A stretch of DNA of 62,624 nucleotides from WRMS01 sp038562165 (GTDB lineage Bacteria > Bacillota > Peptococcia > DRI-13 > UBA5745), in assembly GCA_038562165.1 (NCBI GenBank), contig JBCFAO010000023.1, positions 1 to 62,624 on the forward strand, in the 5' to 3' direction. The translations under genes and the position numbers were made by a program. Of the stretch, positions 41,893 through 50,327 are shown piece after piece. Position 1 is the first letter of the stretch. Every line of letters begins with the position of its first letter. The notes under the pieces were generated by a model. The model made no database searches, was not told where the DNA came from, and was given only the letters and a program-made list of their open reading frames with translations.

Positions 41893-43092
41893 CTAATGAA
41901 CCTCTTCTACCCGGCAAGCCAGCCCGCCCCGGGCCAGGGTAATCTGAACCTTTTGCTTTTCGCTGACTTGGGCGGCATCACCAATAACATGACCTTCTTC
42001 ATCCCGGCAAATGGCGTAGCCTCTGCCTAAGGTAGCTAAAGGCGATAAAGCCTCCAGCCGCACAATTTCATGCTTAAAACGGTTTTGTCTTTCCAGGAGA
42101 ATTCTCTCCATGCGCTCTCGCATTTTTTCCTGGCCGCGGGCCAGTCTTTCCCGGTGGGGATCCAAAAGGCGGTAAGGCTGGGTAAAAACATAGCTATTCT
42201 TCAGCCGGGCCAGCTTTTCCTGCCGTAAACCGACAAAGCGTATGAGGCCGCCGGTAAGGCGCTCCCGTTGCTGGATCAGCAGGAGCCGCAGGTCTTCTTT
42301 GATGGGTACAGCTAATTCCGCCGCCATGGAAGGTGTGGCCGCCCTTACATCCGCCGTCAAATCAGCGAGAGTCACGTCAGTTTCGTGCCCTACGGCTGAA
42401 ATCAGCGGTTTGGAAAAACGGTGGATAGCCTCTACTATCTCTTCCCGGTTGAAAGCAGCCAAATCCTCGGCGGAACCGCCGCCTCTGGCCAGGATTACCA
42501 CATCCACAGCGGCCCTCTCCATAGCCCGCAGACCCCGAACCACCGAATCCACCGCCTCCTTGCCCTGAACCGCAGCGGGATAAAGGAGAATGGGCATGCC
42601 GGGATAACGGCGCCACAGCACCTTTCTGATGTCCTGAATAACGGCGCCGGTAGGCGAAGAGATGACGCCTACGGCCTTTGGTAAAGGAGGCAGCCGTTTT
42701 TTGGCGGCAGAGTCAAAATAGCCCCGGGCGGCCAGTTTCTTTTTTAGCTCTTCAAAAGCTAAGGCCTCGGAACCCAGGCCGGCGGCCTCGATTTCTTCCA
42801 CATAAAACTGAAGCTGGGTCTCCCTGGGATATAAAGCCACATAGCCTCGAAAAAAGCAATCCTGCCCGTCTGCCGGCCGAAATTTTAATTTATCGGCCTG
42901 GCCCCGGAACATTACGGCCCGGATCACCGTATCTTTATCTTTTAAAGAAAAGTAGAGATGGCCTGAGCTATGGCGTTTGAAATTGGTTATTTCCCCCCGT
43001 ACCCAAAGGCCTTTTAGCAAAGGTTCCCTGTTTAGCGTGTTTTGAATCAGCCCGGAAAGCTGAGTGACCGTCAGAAAATTTTCTCTTATCAT
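41893..43092 (-). CDS. xseA: Exodeoxyribonuclease VII large subunit
   Basis: 399 residues. An N-terminal OB fold (about 5-100, TVTQLSGLIQNTLNREPLLKGLWVRGEITNF) is followed by the catalytic exonuclease domain (GVISSPTGAVIQDI, ILARGGGSAEDLAAFN, ISAVGHETDVTLADL...RAATPSMAAEL) and a C-terminal helical part. Together with XseB it degrades single-stranded DNA to oligonucleotides. Starts about 120 bp downstream of the nfnB stop, from which it is separated by a hairpin. Confidence 0.96.
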   Translation of the reverse strand: MIRENFLTVTQLSGLIQNTLNREPLLKGLWVRGEITNFKRHSSGHLYFSLKDKDTVIRAVMFRGQADKLKFRPADGQDCFFRGYVALYPRETQLQFYVEEIEAAGLGSEALAFEELKKKLAARGYFDSAAKKRLPPLPKAVGVISSPTGAVIQDIRKVLWRRYPGMPILLYPAAVQGKEAVDSVVRGLRAMERAAVDVVILARGGGSAEDLAAFNREEIVEAIHRFSKPLISAVGHETDVTLADLTADVRAATPSMAAELAVPIKEDLRLLLIQQRERLTGGLIRFVGLRQEKLARLKNSYVFTQPYRLLDPHRERLARGQEKMRERMERILLERQNRFKHEIVRLEALSPLATLGRGYAICRDEEGHVIGDAAQVSEKQKVQITLARGGLACRVEEVH

Positions 43093-43143
43093 GGTTGTAA
43101 ACCCTCAGTGATATCGTTAATCGCCGGATACAGCCCGCCGCAA

Positions 43144-43177
43144 ATAATAACCGTAGCTGAACAGCTACGGTTATTAT
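43144..43177 (-). terminator. Perfect 16-bp palindrome between nfnB and xseA
   Basis: 43144-43159 and 43162-43177 are exact reverse complements (ATAATAACCGTAGCTG). This gives a long stem with a minimal loop, 36 bp after the nfnB stop. It likely ends the nfnAB transcript, though the following T-run is poor. Confidence 0.65.
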
Positions 43178-43212
43178 ACCAAAACTTTGGCGGCAATGTC
43201 TCATGTTTTTAT

Positions 43213-44601
43213 TTATTTTTTGGATAAATATTCATCAATGGCCCGAGCGGCCAATTTGCCGGCGCCCATGGCCAGAATGACGGTGGCAGCGCCGGTAACG
43301 ATATCGCCGCCGGCATAGACGCCTTCCCTTGAGGTTTCGCCGGTTTCTTCATTAGCTTGAATGTTGCCTTTTCTCGTTAATAAAAGACCGGGCGTTGTGC
43401 TGGTAATCAAGGGGTTGGGGCCCTGGCCGATGGCCATGACCACGGTATCGATGGGGATTTCTTCGATAGCGCCGGGGATGGCTACGGGCTTGCGACGGCC
43501 GGAATCGTCGGCTTCACCCAGCTCATACTTCTGGCAGCGCATGGCGGTGAGGTTCATGTTTTCATCGCCGAGAAGCTCAATGGGGCTTGTCAGCATCATG
43601 AACTTGACCCCTTCTTCCTCCGCATGCTCCACTTCCTCATGGCGGGCCGGCATTTCTGCGGCTGTGCGCCGGTAAACAATCCAGCTTTCTTCCGCACCCA
43701 GGCGCAAAGCAGTCCGGGCCGCATCCATGGCCACGTTGCCGCCGCCGATAACGGCCACTTTTTTGCCGATCTTGGTGGGGGTCATGGTATCGGGGAAGCT
43801 GTAGGCCTTCATCAGGTTGCTGCGGGTCAGGAATTCGTTGGCGGAATATACGCCGGTCAAATTCTCCCCCGGAATATCCATGAAGTAAGGCAGACCGGCG
43901 CCGGTGCCGATAAACACCGCGTCGTAGCCCATGTCAAACATATCGTCCACCAAAAGGGTTTTACCGCCTACCACATTGGTTTCGATTTCCACGCCCAAGG
44001 CCTTAATATAATCGATTTCTTTCTGAACAATGGCTTTGGGCAGACGAAACTCGGGAATACCGTACATCAGCACACCGCCGGCCACATGGAGGCTTTCAAA
44101 AATCTTTACTTCATAACCCATTTTGGCCAGGTCGCCGGCTACGGTGAGCCCTGCGGGACCGGCGCCGATGACGGCTACCTTTTTGCCCTTAGGGGTTGCC
44201 TTCTCCGGCATCTTTACGCCCTGAGCCATCTCCCAATCAGCCACATAACGCTCCAGGCGGCCAACGGCTACGGGCTCACCCTTAATGCCTCTGATACATT
44301 TAGCCTCGCATTGGGATTCCTGGGGGCAGACCCGGCCGCAGATAGCCGGCAGGCTGTTTTTATTTTTGAGATTGGCGGCGGCGCCGGCCATATCCTGCTG
44401 TTGGATTTTGCCGATGAAGCCGGGAATATCCACTTCTACAGGACAGCCCTTGACGCATTGGGGTTTGGCGCAAAGCAGGCAGCGGCTGGCTTCGTTCAAA
44501 GCCATTTCCTCCGTGTAGCCAAGAGCTACCTCACTAAAATTGCCGTTGCGAACCTGGGGTTCTTGGGCGGGCATAGCTACCCGGTTTACTTGTTTTGACA
44601 C
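43213..44601 (-). CDS. nfnB: NfnB, large subunit of electron-bifurcating transhydrogenase (GltD-like)
   Basis: 462 residues, homologous to glutamate synthase small chain. The N-terminal iron-sulfur region has CLLCAKPQCVKGCPVE and CGRVCPQESQCEAKC, giving two [4Fe-4S] clusters. Two nucleotide-binding folds follow: GAGPAGLTVAGDLA for FAD and GGGNVAMDAARTALRLGA for NADPH. With the adjacent small subunit it should form NfnAB, which couples NADH and reduced ferredoxin to NADP+ reduction by flavin-based bifurcation. Presence beside the NfnA-type gene rather than a GltB gene is the reason for this call; a GltD identity is the alternative. Overlaps nfnA by 16 bp. Confidence 0.9.
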   Translation of the reverse strand: MSKQVNRVAMPAQEPQVRNGNFSEVALGYTEEMALNEASRCLLCAKPQCVKGCPVEVDIPGFIGKIQQQDMAGAAANLKNKNSLPAICGRVCPQESQCEAKCIRGIKGEPVAVGRLERYVADWEMAQGVKMPEKATPKGKKVAVIGAGPAGLTVAGDLAKMGYEVKIFESLHVAGGVLMYGIPEFRLPKAIVQKEIDYIKALGVEIETNVVGGKTLLVDDMFDMGYDAVFIGTGAGLPYFMDIPGENLTGVYSANEFLTRSNLMKAYSFPDTMTPTKIGKKVAVIGGGNVAMDAARTALRLGAEESWIVYRRTAAEMPARHEEVEHAEEEGVKFMMLTSPIELLGDENMNLTAMRCQKYELGEADDSGRRKPVAIPGAIEEIPIDTVVMAIGQGPNPLITSTTPGLLLTRKGNIQANEETGETSREGVYAGGDIVTGAATVILAMGAGKLAARAIDEYLSKK

Positions 44602-45440
44602 TGGCAGCCACCTCCGTTCAGTTTTGCTTCCAAAGCCTCCATAGCTTCTTTCTCTTTATCTTTGAACATAGCCGCTCTTTTCATGGCCAGGTCAAAGTCT
44701 ATGGCATGGCCGTCAAACTCCGGCCCGTCCACGCAGGCAAATTTAGTCTGGCCGTCTACCGCCACCCGGCAGGCGCCGCACATACCGGTGCCATCAACCA
44801 TGATGGGATTCATGCTGACAATGGTCTTCGTGCCATAGGGCCGGGTCAGATTGGTCACTGCCCGCATCATGACCATGGGGCCGATAGCCCATACTCTGGC
44901 AATATCCTCAGTCTTGAGTAAATCCTCCAATAAAGTGGTAACGAAGCCCTTTTGGCCGTAAGAGCCGTCGTCGGTGGCCACCAGGAGGCGGCTGCTGGCT
45001 TCCCGCATTCTGTCTTCCCAGAAAAGCAAATCCTTGCTGCGGGCGCCGATAATGGAAATCACCTCATTGCCGGCTGCTTTTAAAGCTCTGGCAATGGGAT
45101 AAATAGGCGCAACGCCTACGCCGCCGCCTACAACCACTACTTTGCCTAAATTCTCGATTTCCGAAGGCTGCCCCAGAGGGCCTACCATATCGGTTACTTC
45201 ATCGCCGGGCTCCAGCTTTGCCAAAGCCAAGGTAGAGGCGCCTACTGCCTGAAACACCATGGTGATGGTCTGCTTTTCCCGGTCAAAATCAGCAATCGTC
45301 AAAGGTATACGCTCGTAACCCTCACCCTGCCGGACAATAAAAAACTGTCCCGGCTCGGCCTTGGCGGCAATTCTGGGGGCCTCGACAACGAAACCATAGA
45401 CTTTATTGCCCAGATCTTCTTTTGAAATGATCTTGAACAA
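44586..45440 (-). CDS. nfnA: NfnA, small subunit (ferredoxin-NADP reductase type)
   Basis: 284 residues. A ferredoxin-reductase-type FAD domain (about 1-95, ERIPLTIADFD with R-x-x-P-x-T), an NAD(H) domain (VVGGGVGVAPIYPIARAL) and a C-terminal [2Fe-2S] site (GMCGACRVAVDGQTKFACVDG) match the small subunit of NfnAB and PyrK-like proteins. It precedes nfnB with overlap, so both are made together. No pyrD gene is nearby, which argues against PyrK. The start is GTG or ATG near 45440 with GAGGAG upstream. Confidence 0.9.
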   Translation of the reverse strand: MFKIISKEDLGNKVYGFVVEAPRIAAKAEPGQFFIVRQGEGYERIPLTIADFDREKQTITMVFQAVGASTLALAKLEPGDEVTDMVGPLGQPSEIENLGKVVVVGGGVGVAPIYPIARALKAAGNEVISIIGARSKDLLFWEDRMREASSRLLVATDDGSYGQKGFVTTLLEDLLKTEDIARVWAIGPMVMMRAVTNLTRPYGTKTIVSMNPIMVDGTGMCGACRVAVDGQTKFACVDGPEFDGHAIDFDLAMKRAAMFKDKEKEAMEALEAKLNGGGCQCQNK

Positions 45441-45452
45441 TTACATCCCTCC

Positions 45453-46526
45453 TCAACAATTTAATGACATGCTCCCTTTATTTACTGATGCAGCGCCGAT
45501 CAACGCCGTCCCTAAAGCGTTGTCGGTGCTGTATTCCGGAAGGGCGAAAACACAGGGGATTTTTCTCTCCAAACGGGCTTGCAGCAACTGGCGGATGTAG
45601 GCGTTGGAGGCCACTCCGCCCATAAAAATAATGAACTTCGGCAGCTCTTCAGGCTTCCGGTCCAGATAAGCGTCTACGGCTTTGACCAGGCTGCCGGCTA
45701 TATAATGCTCAATGGTTCTGGCAATTTCCGCCGGTTCCTTGCCGCCGGCTAAAGAACGCTTGGCCCAGGCTTCACCGCCGCTTAGGCTGATAAAGCCCTG
45801 ACGGCAATGAGTGGGAATACTCTCCAGCGGCTTGGCGGCGGGGCCTTTGGATAAGGCCAGGTTTTCCAGATGGGGGCCGGCGGGAAAAGGCAGGCCCAAT
45901 ACCTGGCCTGTCCGGTCAATCAGTTGGCCGGCGGGTATATCTAAAGTACCGGAAACCACAGAATAGTCGAAACAAAAAAATTGATCCTGAACCACCTGAC
46001 GGACCAAGATCAATTCGGTGGTGCCTCCGGATAAATGAAAAGCTAAAAACGGACAAAGCTGCTGCCAATCCATAGTCTTGCCCTTGGCAAGACAAAAAGC
46101 CTCTGTCCCTGATGAATCAAAGAAAGGCCTTAAATCTGCCGACCAAAGGGCCGCCATCAAATGGCCCTCCTGGTGGGTCGTACTAATCAGAGGCACCGCT
46201 GCGGCTGCGGCTAAAGCCTGGGCCACAGCCTGGCCGGCCCGAAACACCGGCATATAGGATTCCTGACGGCGGCAAGGCTTTGTACTGACGGCTATAGCCG
46301 CTAAACGGTCAGTCAAGGCAAAAGGCAGGGCAGCTTCCATCTCTTTAAAAAGCTCCGGAAGATGAAGCATATGCTGATAAAAGGCCTCGGACTGCCGCAA
46401 GCCCTTTTCTCCCGCCTTTACCGACAAAAGCCGGCGCTGCTGATACAGAAGCCGGCCTTCCCCATCGGTCAGAGCTAAGGACGTGGTATAGCAACTGGTA
46501 TCCAGCCCTAAAAAAACCGTTTTCAT
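45453..46526 (-). CDS. TsaD/Kae1-like (M22 family) paralogue
   Basis: 357 residues with an ASKHA ATPase fold. GLDTSCYTTSLAL at the N-terminus and HQEGH (in STTHQEGHLMAAL) form the metal site of the TsaD/Kae1 family, and FIIFMGGVASNAYIRQLL matches its C-terminal nucleotide motif. It differs from bona fide TsaD, which has HLEGH and QGPLLPSLVGVNFAKGL-type segments, so I regard it as a divergent paralogue of unknown function. A true tsaD would be elsewhere. It starts at the last base of nusB (TGATG overlap) and precedes nfnA by 12 bp. Confidence 0.8.
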   Translation of the reverse strand: MKTVFLGLDTSCYTTSLALTDGEGRLLYQQRRLLSVKAGEKGLRQSEAFYQHMLHLPELFKEMEAALPFALTDRLAAIAVSTKPCRRQESYMPVFRAGQAVAQALAAAAAVPLISTTHQEGHLMAALWSADLRPFFDSSGTEAFCLAKGKTMDWQQLCPFLAFHLSGGTTELILVRQVVQDQFFCFDYSVVSGTLDIPAGQLIDRTGQVLGLPFPAGPHLENLALSKGPAAKPLESIPTHCRQGFISLSGGEAWAKRSLAGGKEPAEIARTIEHYIAGSLVKAVDAYLDRKPEELPKFIIFMGGVASNAYIRQLLQARLERKIPCVFALPEYSTDNALGTALIGAASVNKGSMSLNC

Positions 46527-46981
46527 CAGGGGGTTGCCGCTTTCAGCTCTTCTGCTTTCCTGCCCAGAATACCGTTGACGAATTTGGCTGCTTCCTGACT
46601 GCCGTACTTTTTGATCAGGTCTACGGCTTCATTGATAGCGATAGCCGGGGGCAGCTTTTCGTCATAGAGCATCTCATAAAGGCCCAGCCGCAAAATATTG
46701 CGTTCAGCCCCGCCCAGACGGCTGATCTCCCAGTCTACGGCAAAATCACCGATGATCTTGTCCAGCTCCGCCTTGTGTTCCAGGATGCCGGAAGTAAGCC
46801 GCCGGGCATATTCGTCTTCTATCCCGGCCAAAAAAGTTTCCAGCTTACCTTCGTCAAAACCGGCCATCTCCCAGTCGCCGGCAATGTAATCCAATTGCCG
46901 GAAAGGATCCCCTTTCTCAATTTCATAAGCAAACAAAGCTTTAATTACCAGCTCCCGGGTATTGCGCCGTTTCATATTCAA
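46526..46981 (-). CDS. nusB: Transcription antitermination factor NusB
   Basis: About 151 residues of all-helical RNA-binding protein. Conserved parts include RRNTRELVIKALFAYE at the N-terminus and PPAIAINEAVDLIKKYGSQEAAKFVNGILGR at the C-terminus. It supports rRNA antitermination with S10/NusE. The start is taken as TTG at 46981, six bases after AGGAGG; ATG two codons later (46975) is the alternative. Overlaps the TsaD-like gene by 1 bp. Confidence 0.94.
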   Translation of the reverse strand: MNMKRRNTRELVIKALFAYEIEKGDPFRQLDYIAGDWEMAGFDEGKLETFLAGIEDEYARRLTSGILEHKAELDKIIGDFAVDWEISRLGGAERNILRLGLYEMLYDEKLPPAIAINEAVDLIKKYGSQEAAKFVNGILGRKAEELKAATP

Positions 46982-47122
46982 ACCGGTCCTCCTATAATAC
47001 GCCATTTTCAAACATCGTTATCTATTTAATGTTAATAATATAACCTCTTCCCTCCATAAACGCAAGGGAAAATCCCGGTAATTTTCCAACTCAAAAAGGT
47101 AGAATTTTCTCCAAAAAAGTTC

Positions 47123-47572
47123 TCAGTCCGGACTGCATCTATCTTTTTCCTCTTGTTTTAGCAACGCTATCGCCTGATCACGGTATTTTATTGCTTCTTC
47201 ATTAAAACTAACGCCGTCAATCCAAACATTTACCGCTGTCAGATGATAGGAAGGGAATTCTTCGTTAAACAGGCTTTTTGTTTCTTTTTGAATGCAGCGG
47301 GCGATTTCCGGAATGGATCTGCCAAAGACCGCCACAATATGGATATCCACCAAGACGGTATCATCTTTCAGTACCACCCGGATTCCTTTGGCCGGCTTCT
47401 TCACCCCAACTTTTTCGCTGAGACCGGCTATGGCGCTGCCGGAGAGTTTCGCCACGCCGGCAGTCTGCAAAACCAGAGCGCCGATTTTGCCGCCAATGAT
47501 CTCCGCCTTAATTTTTTGCTGCTCTTCTTCTTTAGCAACATCCTTGCTCTCGATTTTTTCGCCGCCTGTCAT
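47123..47572 (-). CDS. Asp23/Gls24 family envelope stress protein
   Basis: 149 residues. The core IIGGKIGALVLQTAGVAKLSGSAIAGLSEKVG and VDIHIVAVFGRSIPEIARCIQKETKSLF is the Asp23 domain, with a charged N-terminal extension of ~25 residues. Proteins of this family coat the inner membrane surface and help in alkaline or cell-wall stress. In Bacillus and Clostridia an Asp23 gene (yqhY) usually stands just before nusB, as here, 112 bp away. Its exact job is unknown. Confidence 0.9.
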   Translation of the reverse strand: MTGGEKIESKDVAKEEEQQKIKAEIIGGKIGALVLQTAGVAKLSGSAIAGLSEKVGVKKPAKGIRVVLKDDTVLVDIHIVAVFGRSIPEIARCIQKETKSLFNEEFPSYHLTAVNVWIDGVSFNEEAIKYRDQAIALLKQEEKDRCSPD

Positions 47573-47637
47573 GCCATCACCTCATTGCTACTATTATACC
47601 ATTTTCTTAGGCTTTTTACCAGATTAACAGACGGGAA

Positions 47638-47669
47638 AGCCAGGCGGGAAAATGTCTCTCCGCCTGGCT
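47638..47669 (-). terminator. Hairpin after the amidohydrolase gene
   Basis: A 10-bp GC-rich stem (47660-47669 with 47638-47647, 12-base loop), 22 bp past the amidohydrolase stop. Only TTT follows, so it is a likely but weak terminator. Confidence 0.6.
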
Positions 47670-47691
47670 GCCCGGCTTGTCCGGCCGCACC

Positions 47692-48912
47692 TTATATTGC
47701 AGCTCTTTTATCCACTTGAATACGGCCTTGGGTAATCACCAGCACAATATCCGCCGGATCCTCCGTGACCAATGCCGGCAGCTTGTTGCACATAATCATA
47801 TCGGCAGGCCTGCCGGGCTTTAGCACAGCCGCTTCTTCCCCGGGCCGCAAAAGCCTGCGGGGGTTCACGGTAATCAGCTTCAAAGCTTCGCTTGAGTCTA
47901 CGCCCTTTTCTACAAGATAACGCAAAGTGGAACCTACGATCCGGAGATATTCCGCCGGACCTGCCAACCGGTCTTGGGGCAAAGAAATCCACTGGGCCTC
48001 GGGATGAGGATAAATATAGGCGTCACTGGCCAGAGCCAGGAATACTCCCTGCCGGTAAAAAGCCAGAGTTTCCTCGGGACTGGTAGGCCGCTTGCTGGTG
48101 CCGGCTACGGGAGTCAACACCAGGGAAACACCTTTCTCCGCCATTAACTCCCCGATTTCCGGCGTCAAATCATGGCCGTGATGAATCACATCGCCGCCGG
48201 CTTCGATGAATAACCGGGCCGAGGCGTCGCCTTCAACATGAGCGCCTACCGCCTTACCTTTGCGGTGAAACAAATCAACAATATGACCGAGCTTTTCCCG
48301 GTCATAGGTTATGCCGCCTGCATGGGGCGCCGCATCTAACGGTGCATTGGCGCAGGTATAATTTAAAAACAAATTCTCTCCGGGAAATTCCGAAGCCTCC
48401 GCCATCAGCATATAGTCCTCATCCGTCAACACATCTTCCGTAAAGGCGGCTCCCGGCCTGGTGGCGCTGGTTAATACCTTCGGCTCAAAGCCCAGCCAGC
48501 AGCAGCCATAAGCTATGGCCGAAGCCAGGGGTGCGGCTTTCAGGATCTCCTTATATTTTTCCATAGGCATGTCCAAAACGGGATGGCCCAAATGATGCTC
48601 GCCGGTGGCAACGATACCTGATTGCAAAGCCAGCAGCAGATTAGCAGCAGCTGCCATCTCCTGGGCTTTGCCTTGGGTATGATTGATCTCTGCAGTGGCA
48701 TATTCCATCAGATGAGTATGACAATCCACCAGGCCCGGCAGCAAAAGCCGGCCTTGCCCATCTACTGCGGTTTTTGCCTTGATATCCGGCGGAGGCAATC
48801 CCTGGCCCAGATTGGTGATCTTGCCGCCGCTGGCGGTAAGCCAGCCCCGGTCAATCACCCGGGCATCATCCAGCGTCCAGATTTCCACATTGTGTATCAG
48901 TAGCTCTTCCAT
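47692..48912 (-). CDS. Metal-dependent amidohydrolase, imidazolonepropionase-like
   Basis: 406-residue amidohydrolase-superfamily enzyme. DCHTHLMEY (first HxH pair), VGAHVEGDAS, VIHHGHD and LALASDAYIY (active Asp) define the metal site, and the N- and C-terminal parts form the usual beta-sandwich (GQGRLLLPGLVDCH; KPGRPADMIM). The closest recognisable groups are imidazolonepropionase- and prolidase-like hydrolases of cyclic amides. It follows the nucleoside-recognition transporter gene by 28 bp and probably acts on what that transporter handles. Substrate unknown. Confidence 0.85.
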   Translation of the reverse strand: MEELLIHNVEIWTLDDARVIDRGWLTASGGKITNLGQGLPPPDIKAKTAVDGQGRLLLPGLVDCHTHLMEYATAEINHTQGKAQEMAAAANLLLALQSGIVATGEHHLGHPVLDMPMEKYKEILKAAPLASAIAYGCCWLGFEPKVLTSATRPGAAFTEDVLTDEDYMLMAEASEFPGENLFLNYTCANAPLDAAPHAGGITYDREKLGHIVDLFHRKGKAVGAHVEGDASARLFIEAGGDVIHHGHDLTPEIGELMAEKGVSLVLTPVAGTSKRPTSPEETLAFYRQGVFLALASDAYIYPHPEAQWISLPQDRLAGPAEYLRIVGSTLRYLVEKGVDSSEALKLITVNPRRLLRPGEEAAVLKPGRPADMIMCNKLPALVTEDPADIVLVITQGRIQVDKRAAI

Positions 48913-48940
48913 AAGCTCCTCCTTGGATGGGGTCCGGGAT

Positions 48941-50014
48941 TTACTTCAGCAGCAGGCCGCCCAAAACGGTAGCAATGAAACCGGCGGTCAGCACACGGAC
49001 GACGATGCCGATCAAAGCAGGTTTTAAGGCTTCACTGGGCTCCATTTCACAAGACTGGGCCCAAATCATGGGGATTTGGCCGAAAATCACGGAAAGAGGA
49101 AAGCCGGAAGCGCCCATAACAAAGGAGCCGATGACCCACTTGGGATTGATGGTGGCGGCAGTGGCCTGGAGGTTGCTCATGGCCAGGGTAGGCGAGGCCA
49201 TGATGCTGAGAATACCCGTATCCGGATCGATATTCAGCGCAGTCATAGCGGAAATCAAAAAGTTATTTACATACTGCCAGATACCGATAAAATCCAAAAG
49301 TCCGATGATGCCAAATACTACGGCAAAAGCAGGCAGAACCAAATGCAGTAAGACGTTAATGCCTTCCTGGCCGGAAGCAAAAAGTCCGTTAAGGATAGGC
49401 GTATCGGGAGTAAAGACAGGCAGATCCTCGATCTCTACCGCTTTACAATCCCGCCAGAACAAACGGCCGATGGCCGGGCAAATTACCAGAGGAGCAAAAA
49501 TGGCGATGGCTACTACGGCGAATACTCTGGCGCCGCAAAGGGTCAGACAACCTAATCCCAGCATGAAAGTGGAAAAAGACTGTTGGGATTGCACCATAGT
49601 GAAAATTGCCAGCTTTTTTTCATCCTTGGTGGCGCCGGTTTTAACCAAAATGGGGCCGGAGATGCGGCCGGCCGCATTAATGTCCCCCAGAATATTGTAA
49701 ATAGCCGGAATTAAGATTGCGCAGTTCACATTCAGCAGCTTGCCTACAGGCAAAAACAGCCGCATCATAGCGTCGGTAAAGCCCAGCCGTTCCAGAAAGC
49801 GGCCCATGATAACGCTGATGATAATGGAGGTGGACATGGTGCTTAAAAGTCCTACGTTGATGACGATGGGATGGGCATTGGATACCATGGCGTTAAAGCC
49901 CTCGTTAAGGCTGTTGGGTTTAAAGAAGAGACCCAGCAAACATAAGGCAAGAACCACCAAGCCCACTACTGTCATTTTCGGCATAGCCTTCTTCGTTTTA
50001 TTTGGTGTTAACAT
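48941..50014 (-). CDS. Nucleoside-recognition (Gate) domain membrane transporter
   Basis: 357 residues with about nine membrane segments, of the YjiH/SpmA-like nucleoside recognition domain class. Landmarks are PAIYNILGDINAAGRISGPILVKTGATKDEKKLAIFTM and SPTLAMSNLQATAATINPKWVIGSFVMGASGFPLSVIFGQIP. These proteins transport nucleosides or small metabolites, but specificity is not known. Paired with a downstream amidohydrolase, so uptake followed by ring or amide hydrolysis is plausible. Preceded by a 33-codon gene whose stop lies two bases before its ATG, and by a structured region. RBS AAGGGGG. Confidence 0.8.
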   Translation of the reverse strand: MLTPNKTKKAMPKMTVVGLVVLALCLLGLFFKPNSLNEGFNAMVSNAHPIVINVGLLSTMSTSIIISVIMGRFLERLGFTDAMMRLFLPVGKLLNVNCAILIPAIYNILGDINAAGRISGPILVKTGATKDEKKLAIFTMVQSQQSFSTFMLGLGCLTLCGARVFAVVAIAIFAPLVICPAIGRLFWRDCKAVEIEDLPVFTPDTPILNGLFASGQEGINVLLHLVLPAFAVVFGIIGLLDFIGIWQYVNNFLISAMTALNIDPDTGILSIMASPTLAMSNLQATAATINPKWVIGSFVMGASGFPLSVIFGQIPMIWAQSCEMEPSEALKPALIGIVVRVLTAGFIATVLGGLLLK

Positions 50015-50016
50015 AA

Positions 50017-50118
50017 TTAAAAGACCCCCTTATTTTTATTAATCATTACACCCTTCTTAAATTCATTTACAACCGAAAAGCTTCCCTTTTCATAGCGGAA
50101 AACCGGATTTTCTGGCAT
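50017..50118 (-). CDS. Small 33-residue protein upstream of the transporter
   Basis: ATG at 50118 has a strong GAGGGGG site 6-9 bases upstream; the stop (50017-50019) lies two bases before the transporter ATG, as in coupled genes. The product begins MPENPVFRYEKGSFSVVNEF and ends in a basic stretch KKGVMINKNKG, with no membrane segment. No family recognised. It may be a genuine small protein working with the transporter or a leader peptide that regulates it. It is too short for standard gene callers. Confidence 0.55.
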   Translation of the reverse strand: MPENPVFRYEKGSFSVVNEFKKGVMINKNKGVF

Positions 50119-50149
50119 TAATCACCCCCTCTGGCGTACTCTTTGCGGA

Positions 50150-50310
50150 TGGCAAAACAAAACCGCCGGCATAAAGAAATCCGTCAGATCTTTCTAAAAA
50201 GATCAAACGCAATTTACTTTTAACCGGCGGCTATCCAACTCCCGGTAGGAAGCTATTCACCATCAGTTTTTTGTTGTGGGGGTATTGCCGACGCAAGCGA
50301 AGGTCCTACC
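50150..50310 (-). promoter_or_regulatory. Structured 5' region, riboswitch-like, before the transporter operon
   Basis: Read on the minus strand: a 7-bp pair GGTAGGA (50304-50310) with TCCTACC (50244-50250), a GGGTA...TACCC alternative stem, two similar segments (TGAATAGCTTCC and TGGATAGCCGCC), then a terminator-like stem CCGCCGG (50224-50230) with CCGGCGG (50163-50169) enclosing a GATCTTT hairpin and followed by TTTTGTTTT. The layout fits aptamer plus terminator. I do not recognise it as a known riboswitch class; it could instead be the 3' end of the mpsC-like transcript. Confidence 0.5.
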
Positions 50311-50327
50311 CTTGTATCTCTGTTTCG

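Noticed and set aside
50150..50310. Known riboswitch such as purine, THF or c-di-GMP class
   Set aside because: Several consensus cores were compared by eye (purine, TPP, c-di-GMP, SAM, THF, ydaO); none matched, so it is left unclassified.
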